This document shows positions 48,557 through 56,719 of a DNA stretch of 64,000 bases, in pieces. Source of the DNA: Psychrobacter sp. Ps6 (lineage in GTDB: Bacteria; Pseudomonadota; Gammaproteobacteria; Pseudomonadales; Moraxellaceae). Within the stretch, counting starts at the first letter, position 1; each line of letters starts with the position of its first letter. The DNA lies in assembly GCF_022129235.1 (NCBI RefSeq), contig NZ_JADQAI010000002.1, positions 1-64,000 of the forward strand, written 5' to 3'. Under the pieces are notes generated by a model. It did not search any database. It saw nothing but the letters and a program-made list of their open reading frames with translations, and was not told where the DNA came from. A program made the translations under genes and the position numbers.

Positions 48557-48636
48557 ATAGAGAAGTAATTTGTAAAATACAGCAGTGTATTAACTCTCAA
48601 TCAAGACATCATCGCTTCTATAACGCATAGAATAAT

Positions 48637-48684
48637 AAAAAAGGTTGGCAGTACCATACGCAATATGGTGCTCCCAACCTTTTA
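48637..48684 (+). terminator. Terminator of the IclR gene
   Basis: Long stem AAAAGGTTGG...ACCAT / ATGGT...CCAACCTTTT, about 20 base pairs with two mismatches, seven-base loop, T-run after it. Confidence 0.88.
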
Positions 48685-48750
48685 TTGTTGAAGCGATTTA
48701 AAGGCTTGTACACACATATCTTGTTATCATAAATCGATTATGTTATTTTT

Positions 48751-48779
48751 CATAACGATAATTTTTATATCGATATATG
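48751..48779. promoter_or_regulatory. Second operator-like site upstream of acuI
   Basis: The half-site CATAACGATAA (48751-48761), identical to the core of the dddB/IclR palindrome, is followed by the imperfect opposite arm TATCGATATATG. It lies about 140 bases upstream of acuI, suggesting that the IclR protein controls acuI as well. Confidence 0.6.
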
Positions 48780-48902
48780 AAGCTATATTAAATTTGAAAC
48801 ATACTATTGAAATGCTAATACATAACTGAGGTAACTAAAGGCAAAGAATCTCCTTGCCAAAAATACTGAGGTTATAACTCTAAGCATGTACAAGGAGTGA
48901 AT

Positions 48903-49883
48903 ATGAAAGCCTTTTTAGTAGAGAAAGTAGCTGATAGAGAATTTTCTGGCGCGATACAAGAAGTTCCTGTCCCAGAATGCAATAAAGATGAAGTCGTCAT
49001 AAAGACAACTTATTCTTCATTAAATTATAAAGATGCTTTAAGCTCCATCGGTAATCCTGGAGTAACTAGAAAATTTCCTCATATCACTGGCATTGATGTA
49101 GCCGGCGTGGTGCACGAAACGACATCCGATATCTTCGCCGTTGGAGATAAGGTACTGGTTACAGGCTATGACTTAGGTATGAATACGGATGGTGGACATT
49201 CAGAATTTGTTAAAGTCCCAACTTCATGGGTTGCAAGAATCCCAGATACGATCACTGACAAAGAAATCATGACTTTTGGTACTGCGGGATTAACGGCAGC
49301 TTTAAGTATTAATGAGTTATTAGATAATGGTCTAAAGCCAGAAGACGGTGAGATTTTAGTCACTGGTGCGACTGGTGGCGTAGGCTCTATAGCGGTTTCT
49401 ATACTGAAAAAAATTGGCTTTACCGTTGTTGCCGTATCAGGGAAAGAGGAACAAATTGATTATCTTAAACAGATTGGTGCGTCAGAAGTTATTCTCAGAG
49501 ACACTTTTAATGAGAATGCTAAAAAGCCTATGATGGCTGAGAGATATGTAGGGGTTGTCGATACGGTAGGCGGTGATATTTTAGCCAATGCCTTGAAATA
49601 TATAAAATACGATGGGGTTGCTACTTGCTGCGGCCTCACAGCATCACATGAACTCAATACCAATGTATTTCCATTTATTTTGAGGGGAGTAAGACTAATC
49701 GGTATCGATTCGGTTGAATGTAAGCTTGAGAAGAAGCAAGCAGCATGGGACAAGCTGGCTGGTGAGTTTAAAATAGCGACGTTAGATAGTATCACTAGTG
49801 AGATTGGTCTAGAAGATATTACAACCACTTACGCATTGATGTTAGAAGGAAAATCCGTAGGCCGATATGTAGTAAAAATATAA
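48903..49883 (+). CDS. acuI: Acryloyl-CoA reductase AcuI/YhdH-type
   Basis: A 326-residue medium-chain reductase from the ATG at 48903 (AAGGAG five bases upstream; a GTG at 48897 is less likely). YhdH/AcuI features: TYSSLNYKDALSSIGN at the N-terminus, HITGIDVAGVV, TFGTAGLTAALSINEL, and the NADPH site VTGATGGVGSIAVSILKK. No catalytic-zinc cysteine set, as expected. AcuI reduces acryloyl-CoA to propionyl-CoA with NADPH and protects cells from acrylyl-CoA in DMSP users. It stands at the end of the ddd region with an operator-like site of the same type as dddB. Confidence 0.85.
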   Translation: MKAFLVEKVADREFSGAIQEVPVPECNKDEVVIKTTYSSLNYKDALSSIGNPGVTRKFPHITGIDVAGVVHETTSDIFAVGDKVLVTGYDLGMNTDGGHSEFVKVPTSWVARIPDTITDKEIMTFGTAGLTAALSINELLDNGLKPEDGEILVTGATGGVGSIAVSILKKIGFTVVAVSGKEEQIDYLKQIGASEVILRDTFNENAKKPMMAERYVGVVDTVGGDILANALKYIKYDGVATCCGLTASHELNTNVFPFILRGVRLIGIDSVECKLEKKQAAWDKLAGEFKIATLDSITSEIGLEDITTTYALMLEGKSVGRYVVKI

Positions 49884-49937
49884 GAAGCGTCTATCTTATT
49901 GTCTTTATGGTACCTCTCAAAGAGAGTCTTAATTTTT

Positions 49938-50173
49938 GGGGCTATATCATATTCAAGCAGGTAGTATCCGTGATGATAGTAAATGACCGATGCAAATAAT
50001 GTCTGGTGGGTATGGGCATGAGTAAGTTCATTTTGTTGCCCCGATTGCGGGTCGGTTGCCAGATCAGTTAGACACATTGTTATTGTGGTTCAACACCTCA
50101 TCAAATGAGCAAGACGATATAGATTTGGTCATAAAAGCAGGTATTGCTCATTTATGGCTCATGACTTTGCATC
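49938..50173 (+). pseudogene. Decayed internal fragment of a Fic-family gene
   Basis: The sequence matches the middle part (nt 57125-57358) of the intact Fic gene at 56720-57841, including a 35-base exact run (50108-50142 versus 57294-57328). It carries an in-frame TGA where the intact gene has GGA (within AGT AAA TGA) and a one-base insertion, and it ends just before the catalytic HPFDDGNGR motif. It has no start region. It is a remnant of a duplicated or displaced Fic gene. The short minus-strand ORF over this region is a shadow. Confidence 0.85.
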
Positions 50174-50522
50174 AATAAGTGAGCCAGTCATTTCCTTAGA
50201 GCGATTCATCTGGTTTCTTGTGTCATTTGGCTGAATTGATGACACGCCTTAGCTAACTGAAATTCTAAAAATCTGTGGCCAAAAATTTACCAATAGCTAT
50301 ATTCATAAGATAATCATGACACTAAAATAAAAATGATAATAGGAATGATTATTGTTTGTATTAATTCTATAATATTGCTAAAGTGTGTTCGCTTTATTGC
50401 CAATAGCTCATTAGTCATCCCGATTCTATGTCCTAAAGCAGAATGTTTACCTACTGCTAGGTGAATACCTGCCTAATGATTGGCTAAAGCTAAAATATAC
50501 TGAAAAACAAGTATCATTAGGA
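50174..50522. other. Upstream region of the FepA-like gene with no gene
   Basis: About 350 AT-rich bases between the Fic remnant and the receptor gene. It contains the Fur-like box at 50331-50354 and should hold the receptor promoter. Nothing else recognised. Confidence 0.55.
50331..50354 (+). promoter_or_regulatory. Fur-like box upstream of the siderophore receptor
   Basis: AATGATAATAGGAATGATTATT resembles the GATAATGATAATCATTATC Fur consensus (GATAAT and GATTATT parts). About 170 bases upstream of a FepA-like gene. Confidence 0.55.
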
Positions 50523-52862
50523 TTGCGATCTATGCCAACATCACCAAGCTCTGCCGCTACGCCCTTCTTTTATTTTCAAAAATTGCCATGTTTAACGACC
50601 AAAAGAGCTTTACTAAGCATTACTGTCGCCTCTATTTTGAGTACAACTGCATTCGCCGCTGAGAGTGATGACCTTACTGTACAACAAATAGAAGCGCAAG
50701 AAGCTGCAGAACAGAGCATGCCATCTGTTGAGCTCGATACCATTGTCGTTAAGGCTGCTCGAAAAGAGCTTGAACAGGCAGCTGGGCTGTCAGTAATTAG
50801 TGAAGAGGCTATTGAAAAGGCCTCTGTTTCTAATGATATTGCAGAAATCGTTCGAAAAATGCCTGGCGTTAATCTTACCGGTTCCTCTACTTCTGGTCAG
50901 CGCGGTAACCAGCGTCAAATTGACCTACGCGGCATGGGCCCAAACAACACTCTCATTTTAATTGACGGCCGCCCCGTTACCTCTCGCAATGTGGTCCGCC
51001 CTGGACGTTCTAGTGAGCAAGATACCCGAGGAGACTCGCAATGGGTGCCACCGAGCGCTATTGAGCGAATTGAAGTATTGCGTGGCCCAGCTGCGGCTCG
51101 ATATGGCTCTGGCAGCATGGGCGGGGTAGTCAATATCATTACTAAAGCCCCGACCGAAAAAGAGTTTTCAGTCTCCGGTCATTATGAGTCGCCAGAGAGT
51201 GATTTGGAAGGTAAAGACTGGCGTACTAATATTAATATGGCAGGTTCTCTAAACGACAAACTGTCTTTTCGTACTACTATTGGTTACCATGACAGTGAAG
51301 GTGATGACCCTTATATCAATGCAGAAGACGCAAAAATTGTTGATGGCAATAGCGGTCCGACTGCTTCAGTTGCAGCAGGTATTGAGGGTGTAGAGAATAT
51401 AGACGTCCGTCAGCTGTTTGAATATGCTATGGACGCTATGAATACAGTAGGCTTTGAAGTTAATTACAGTGCGCAAGAAAACCGCTGGGTAGGAGATTCA
51501 CAGTTTCAAATAGTTAAAGACGAGCTGCTAGAGACGCTAGCTGACGAGTCTACTAATAAAATGCGCCGATATGGTGCTGCAATCACGCACCGTGGTGACT
51601 ATGAGAATACCAGTAGCAACAGCTATTTGGAATTTAACCGTACCAACAATGAGCGCTTGGCGGAAGGTACTGCTGGCAGCGGAGAAGGTCAAATTCAGCT
51701 GCCAGAAGAAGATGAAGGTAAGCAGTGGAAAAAAGCCACCTATGATACGTTGAACGCCAAATCAGAGTGGGACATTTTCTTTGATCGTCACACACTAACA
51801 GCGGGTGCAGAGTTTCGCGGTGAAAAACTTACGAATCCCTTAGTGTCTGACTTAGTATTTGATGAAGGCTTTGAGTTTGGTGATGTCGAAACTGACCCTG
51901 CCAAGCGTGATCCAAAATCAGACGCTTATCTCGTCGGTGCTTATGTAGAAGATAACTATCAAATCACGCCTGATTGGTATGTAACCCCAGGATTGCGCTT
52001 TGATTATCACAGTGAAGCCGGTAGTAATTGGTCACCAAGCGTCAATACCACTTGGGATTTTAGCCCAAATTGGTCAGTGAAAACAGGGATCAGCCGCGCT
52101 TTTAAAGCACCTGATCTTTATCGTTTAGACCCCAATTATATCTATTACACTAGAGGTAATGGTTGTCCTTCTTGGGTGCCTGTTGACCAACAAGGATGTC
52201 AAGTATTAGGCAACCCTGACCTTGAACATGAAACCTCTTGGAACAAAGAGCTGACCTTTACCTATGACGATGGCACAGGACTCAATGCAGGCTTAACTTA
52301 CTACCATAATGCTTATGACAATCGTATTGGGGCAGGCATAAACCGAGTGGCAGTAGACGCGGCGACTAATCGCTCTATCTTCCAGTGGGAAAATCAAGGT
52401 GAAGCTGTCATCGAAGGTCTTGAAGGCTTTGTGCAAGTGCCAGTGACAGAGGCTGTTTCTTGGTCTACTAACGTTACTGGTAATCTTCGCTCAGAACGTA
52501 AAGATACTGGTGAAGCGCTGTCATTAATCCCTAAATTTACTGTCAACTCTAACGTCAACTGGGACATTACTCCGCGTTGGAACGCTGACTTAGGCGTCAG
52601 CTATTATGGCACTATCGAAGCGCCTGAAGTTTCTGATACGACTGGTGATGAGCTAAGCACCTTGAAATTAGATCGCAAGCCTTATGCCCTTGCCAATGTC
52701 AGTACTCGCTATAGCGTAACCGATAATATCCATGTTGGTGCTGGCATCAAAAACTTATTTGATAAACAAATTAAACGCGAAGGCACTGGCACCAATGCAG
52801 GTGCTAGAACGTTTAATGAGCCAGGCCGTGCTTATGTATTTGATGTTAAGTTTGATTTCTAA
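50523..52862 (+). CDS. FepA-like TonB-dependent catecholate siderophore receptor
   Basis: A 779-residue outer-membrane receptor. A long N-terminus (residues 1-45, ending TTAFAAE) acts as signal, followed by the TonB box region (LDTIVVKAA), the plug domain with PGVNLTG, RQIDLRGMGPNNTLILIDGRPV and ERIEVLRGPAAARYGSGSMGGVVNIITK, then a 22-strand barrel ending in YVFDVKFDF. The loop NPNYIYYTRGNGCPSW...GCQVLGNPDLEHETS is typical of FepA/PfeA/IroN catecholate receptors. It would import ferric enterobactin-like siderophores. Probably Fur-regulated from a box upstream. A lipoprotein esterase follows 185 bases downstream. In-frame ATG at 50532 is an alternative start. Confidence 0.9.
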   Translation: MRSMPTSPSSAATPFFYFQKLPCLTTKRALLSITVASILSTTAFAAESDDLTVQQIEAQEAAEQSMPSVELDTIVVKAARKELEQAAGLSVISEEAIEKASVSNDIAEIVRKMPGVNLTGSSTSGQRGNQRQIDLRGMGPNNTLILIDGRPVTSRNVVRPGRSSEQDTRGDSQWVPPSAIERIEVLRGPAAARYGSGSMGGVVNIITKAPTEKEFSVSGHYESPESDLEGKDWRTNINMAGSLNDKLSFRTTIGYHDSEGDDPYINAEDAKIVDGNSGPTASVAAGIEGVENIDVRQLFEYAMDAMNTVGFEVNYSAQENRWVGDSQFQIVKDELLETLADESTNKMRRYGAAITHRGDYENTSSNSYLEFNRTNNERLAEGTAGSGEGQIQLPEEDEGKQWKKATYDTLNAKSEWDIFFDRHTLTAGAEFRGEKLTNPLVSDLVFDEGFEFGDVETDPAKRDPKSDAYLVGAYVEDNYQITPDWYVTPGLRFDYHSEAGSNWSPSVNTTWDFSPNWSVKTGISRAFKAPDLYRLDPNYIYYTRGNGCPSWVPVDQQGCQVLGNPDLEHETSWNKELTFTYDDGTGLNAGLTYYHNAYDNRIGAGINRVAVDAATNRSIFQWENQGEAVIEGLEGFVQVPVTEAVSWSTNVTGNLRSERKDTGEALSLIPKFTVNSNVNWDITPRWNADLGVSYYGTIEAPEVSDTTGDELSTLKLDRKPYALANVSTRYSVTDNIHVGAGIKNLFDKQIKREGTGTNAGARTFNEPGRAYVFDVKFDF

Positions 52863-53047
52863 CCTTTAAAAGCGATGAGTAAGGTCTAAGCTGACTTTTA
52901 TAAATACGTTATATTTTATGGGATCAGCTCATTAGACTGCTGACAAAATTAAGCACATCAGTATCTACTAATCAGTAGAATTAAGACACTTAGACAGCGT
53001 TTTATTTATAAAAAATATTATCCACACATTATAGGAAAAACTTATTT

Positions 53048-54052
53048 ATGTCACATTATCAAAAAAAAGCCCTGCTCACTGGCGTACTGACTTTAAATTT
53101 GTTATTAGTAGCGGCATGTTCTTCTACGACGTCTACTCCAGATTATCCGGTGGTAAATGATATGCCGCAAAAAAAACAAGAATCACGTCGAAATGACAGT
53201 GCAGCAACTTCAGAGACCCTAAAAGCTATAGAAGCAATTTCTGAGAGTCAATTAGACGTACCATATAAAACGATAGGTAATAAAGACTTAGCGATGGATA
53301 TTTATCTACCAAAGTCTGATACGAGTGCCAATACCGCAAAAGGTCATCCGCTTGCTATTTGGGTTCATGGTGGTGCGTGGAAACGTGGTGACAAAGCCGA
53401 TTTCCCTGCCAAAAATCCAAACCTTGCTAAAGCCTTGCTAGAAGAAGGCTATGCGTTGGCGTCTATTAACTATCGTCTCTCAAGTGAGGCACAGTTCCCT
53501 GCGCCACTCGAAGACTCTAAAGATGCCGTAAAATTTTTACTGGATAATGCTAAGAGCTATGGTATAGATTCTGAACGTATGGTTATTATGGGACGCTCGG
53601 CCGGAGGTCATTTAGCAACGCTAACCGCTACTGAACTTACCGCATCTAAGCAAACCACATCGCAACCGATGCCAAAAGCTATCATAAGCTTTTTTGGCTT
53701 ATATGATCTATTAGCACTGGAGGAGCAAAAATCCACTCGAACTCCAGCCAGTTCACAAACGCCTGAAGGACTATTTTTAGGAAATACACCGAGTGCCGTT
53801 CCAGAATTGGCTAAAATGGCATCACCTGTCACTTTTGTAACGCCAAACACACCTCCCACATTACTGATGCACGGTAATATGGATAAACAAGCCCCTGTTC
53901 AGCAAAGCTTAGATTTTGCTGTGGCGCTAGAGAAGAATAACGTGCCTCATAAGATAATTGTTGAAGACAACGCTCGTCATGGTGATCCAATTTTTGATAG
54001 TAAGGCATATGTTGATCAAGTACTGGCCTTTCTAAAAGTTCATAATCCATAA
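53048..54052 (+). CDS. Lipoprotein alpha/beta hydrolase (esterase)
   Basis: A 334-residue protein with a signal ending in the lipobox VAAC (21-24), so it should be anchored outside the cytoplasm. The hydrolase domain shows HGGAW (oxyanion, 107-111), the nucleophile Ser184 in GRSAGGH, Asp279 in HGNMDK and His311 in ARHGDP, a complete triad of the hormone-sensitive-lipase/BD-FAE type. Behind a FepA-like receptor it could trim a ferri-siderophore in the periplasm, as IroE does, but the fold group also includes plain esterases. An independent promoter is possible, since the gap upstream is 185 bases. Confidence 0.82.
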   Translation: MSHYQKKALLTGVLTLNLLLVAACSSTTSTPDYPVVNDMPQKKQESRRNDSAATSETLKAIEAISESQLDVPYKTIGNKDLAMDIYLPKSDTSANTAKGHPLAIWVHGGAWKRGDKADFPAKNPNLAKALLEEGYALASINYRLSSEAQFPAPLEDSKDAVKFLLDNAKSYGIDSERMVIMGRSAGGHLATLTATELTASKQTTSQPMPKAIISFFGLYDLLALEEQKSTRTPASSQTPEGLFLGNTPSAVPELAKMASPVTFVTPNTPPTLLMHGNMDKQAPVQQSLDFAVALEKNNVPHKIIVEDNARHGDPIFDSKAYVDQVLAFLKVHNP

Positions 54053-54157
54053 GATAATGTGGATTATTCGGAGATACTTTTAAAATAGTGACATTGCGAC
54101 AGCTCCCACTAGCATACCTGTCCTATCAAATTACTATAATCAATATATGATATAGCC

Positions 54158-54205
54158 GATTCATTAACTACGGTATGTAGCTAATGAGTCGTTTTCGTTG
54201 TTTTA
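54158..54205 (+). terminator. Probable terminator after the esterase gene
   Basis: Stem GATTCATTAACTAC / GTAGCTAATGAGTC with a five-base loop and one or two mismatches, followed by GTTTTCGTTGTTTT. Confidence 0.7.
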
Positions 54206-54420
54206 TAATTTAGTCTCGATGAGAATTGAATATTTATAATAGAAAGAGTCCATAGTTGAGTTTTTAGGAGGTGTTTCTTGTTGTTATGAGAGGGATGATC
54301 TTAACTCGACATTTTATCCAAATAAGAAGTCTGCAGATACGATAGTTATGAACCCCTCTATAAGATAAATTTTCGAAGCGTTATTAATTTGGCACAGATT
54401 AAAATATCTGCAGACAAGAG
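54206..54420. other. Leader region of the AT-rich hydrolase
   Basis: 215 AT-rich bases with no recognisable gene; expected to hold the promoter of the downstream hydrolase. Confidence 0.4.
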
Positions 54421-55527
54421 ATGAAAGGTTTATTTTATATGATAAAAAATATATCTAGTTTAAAATCAGTTGTTAAGTCAAAACCTGAATTACCGATGCT
54501 TTATTATAAAAAAGATGGGGTGTTCAATGATACGGTTGTAGCTCTAGAGCAGTTGCAACAAGGGTACAGTCCAACACCATGGCTTCGTAATAATCATATA
54601 CATCTTATGTTCTTTGATATCATTAAAAAGAAGCTCGCTCATTTAGAGTACGATTACATTGAACAATTAACTATGGTTGATGGTGGGACTACAGCCATCG
54701 CTTGGTTTGGACTGGATCTGTCTGAAGGTACACCAACTATTGTTCTTTTACATACAGTCACCGGTACCTTTAATTCAATGCGAGAAATAGTTCATGATTT
54801 GAATTTCTATACAGGATGGCGCGTAGCTTTATGTATGCGTCGTGGACATGATCGTCTACCCCTAACAGTTCCTAAAATTAACCTATTTGGTTCAACTCAA
54901 GACCTCAAAGAGCAAATTGTTTGTATCCAAGAAAAATTTCCAGATTCTGATTTGTATGCAGTGGGTTCTTCTGCTGGAACAGGCCTATTAATACGGTATT
55001 TAGGAGAAGAAGCGGAAAAAACACCGATCAAAGCTGCTTTTGCATTATGTCCCGGTTATGACACTGAAATAGGGTTTAATAATATCCATCCTATTTACAG
55101 TAAAATTATGACTAAAAAACTTATTCGAAAATTTATTTTGGCTCATCAGGAAACATGGCAACAGATACCGCAATGGGAAGACATTCTGGGTACTAAGTCT
55201 TTAGCTGAATTTGAAAAAGCGTACTTTAAGATGGCTGGGTTTTCTGACTATGGAAGCTATGCCGAAGCAACCAATCCAATTTATACGTTCAAAAACATTA
55301 AAATACCTTTGATGATTTTGAACTCAGAAGATGATCCTATTTGCCATATTAAAAACTTTGAGCCATATAAAAAAATTATCGTAAAGATGCCTAACATTAT
55401 TGTAGTGACTACAAAAAAAGGCAGTCATTGCGGATTTTATGAGGGATTGTTTAAGACAAAATCTTGGGCAACGCGTCTAATGTCTGAATTTTTACTTCAT
55501 CAAGAGAAAAGTTATAACAATAATTAG
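54421..55527 (+). CDS. YheT-like alpha/beta hydrolase
   Basis: A 368-residue hydrolase of the YheT/ABHD1-3 class: TPTIVLLHTVTGTFNSM (oxyanion region), VALCMRRGHDR, the nucleophile in AVGSSAGTGLL, the acid in NSEDDPICH and the base in KGSHCGFYEG. The N-terminal 80 residues (PWLRNNHIHLMF) also match the family. Members act on medium- or long-chain acyl esters. The gene is notably AT-rich compared with its neighbours, which suggests recent acquisition. ATG at 54421 or 54439; the spacing of upstream purines decides neither. Confidence 0.75.
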   Translation: MKGLFYMIKNISSLKSVVKSKPELPMLYYKKDGVFNDTVVALEQLQQGYSPTPWLRNNHIHLMFFDIIKKKLAHLEYDYIEQLTMVDGGTTAIAWFGLDLSEGTPTIVLLHTVTGTFNSMREIVHDLNFYTGWRVALCMRRGHDRLPLTVPKINLFGSTQDLKEQIVCIQEKFPDSDLYAVGSSAGTGLLIRYLGEEAEKTPIKAAFALCPGYDTEIGFNNIHPIYSKIMTKKLIRKFILAHQETWQQIPQWEDILGTKSLAEFEKAYFKMAGFSDYGSYAEATNPIYTFKNIKIPLMILNSEDDPICHIKNFEPYKKIIVKMPNIIVVTTKKGSHCGFYEGLFKTKSWATRLMSEFLLHQEKSYNNN

Positions 55528-55726
55528 AAGGTTATATTCTTTACTTTGAAAAACTGTGATCAACTGCTCATGAAAAATAATAAGTTATATAGTTAGTGAT
55601 AACTCATATTGAAACAATGGCAAAACCGAACTTAGTAAATTAAAGACACGGTTAAGCGTTTACCATAACGAAAAAAATTGGAACTATAGTGTAGCTTTCA
55701 AATAAAGAAGCTTTAATACAAAAAAC

Positions 55727-56290
55727 TTAACTCACAATAGATAGTTTTTCATCTGTGATTAGCATAATATGCATAAAAGATCGTAGTAGCGGTGAGTATT
55801 GCCATTTGTTCGTTTGCTTTCTATGGTCTTGACTAGCAATACCGATATGGAGAGCATTTTTCGAATCATTAGAGTGCTGTTTAATATCTTGATAGTCAGT
55901 AGATAACATAGTTTTCATCAATAAAGCTTCGTTGCTACTCACCAGCCAACGTTTCAAAGGCAGCAGTTGTTCAGCAATATCAATGAAACGCTTCAACTCT
56001 TTCTCATCTCCTTTTCTAAATGGTAGGTATGCTCTGCTATTAGACAGTTTTTGACTACATATCTCAATAAACCAAGTCCAGTCAGCCCCTGAATTTTCTC
56101 GTAGACGATAGGCATTACTTAATAAAAGCGATAGCAATCTTAAATCACTTTGGTATTGAATATTCAGTGGACTTAGTACGGAATTCTTTGAGTCTGATGG
56201 CTTAACAAAGCGAGGTTTGCCGCGTTTGGTAGTGATAGCGGCAACCTCGCTCGCACGTTCTACTGTAGAAATATTTGCAAAATTTTTCCC
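55727..56290 (-). pseudogene. Start-less ORF remnant of unknown family
   Basis: The minus-strand frame is open for 188 codons from a TAG at 56291 to 55727 but has no ATG or GTG with a ribosome site; the first usable start is a TTG at 56137 deep inside. The upstream part reads as protein-like (VERASEVAAITTKRGKPRFV). It ends next to a tRNA fragment, so it is probably a gene cut by recombination. I do not recognise the family; a real 136-residue gene from the TTG is the alternative. Confidence 0.5.
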
Positions 56291-56312
56291 CTACAGCCCA
56301 TATTCCACAGAC

Positions 56313-56344
56313 AAAAAAAGCCCCAATCGCGAGATTGGGGCTTT
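56313..56344 (-). terminator. Terminator behind the tRNA fragment
   Basis: On the minus strand: perfect stem AAAGCCCCAATC / GATTGGGGCTTT with loop TCGC, followed by seven T. It is of the form often found after tRNA genes. Confidence 0.88.
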
Positions 56345-56352
56345 CTAAATTT

Positions 56353-56403
56353 GGTAGGCATAAGCAGATTCGAACTGCTGACCTCTACCATGTCAAGGTA
56401 GGT
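56353..56403 (-). other. 3'-half of a tRNA-Val(GAC) gene (attachment-site scar)
   Basis: On the minus strand: anticodon stem-loop CTACC TTGACAT GGTAG (anticodon GAC), variable loop AGGTC, T-arm AGCAG TTCGAAT CTGCT, 3' acceptor strand TATGCCT, A and CCA. The sequence upstream (TTCGTTGAC...) does not continue into a D-arm or 5' acceptor strand, so this is half a tRNA, not a gene. Such 3' halves are the classic attR left when an integrative element enters a tRNA gene. Confidence 0.8.
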
Positions 56404-56719
56404 CAACGAACGTGTAAAAAATGATATTATCTTACATACACTGATATTCATAGCCTGTATATATTATACGATTTAATAATCACAATGTAAATTGTAATAA
56501 AATAAAATTTAACTCGTAATTGGGCACTGTATTTTTATAGTATTTTTACCTCTACTCAAGCCCTTACCAGAATAAAAGAATATGTGTGTTTGTTGAGAAT
56601 CTACTCTTATTGCATCTACTATTGTCATTTTTGAGTTTTTGCGTATTGCCTCTACTACTTATTCTCTGCATAATATAAGGAGATTACTGTCCTAATCTCT
56701 GCATATTTCTGAGGAACAT

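Noticed and set aside
49829..50077. 82-residue minus-strand ORF after acuI
   Set aside because: It overlaps the acuI end and the Fic remnant in antisense; the plus-strand similarity to the intact Fic gene explains the sequence.
56350..56430. Intact tRNA-Val gene
   Set aside because: The D-arm and 5' acceptor strand are missing; only the 3' half is present.
56260..56451. 63-residue minus-strand ORF over the tRNA scar
   Set aside because: Runs through the terminator and tRNA half; not a protein gene.
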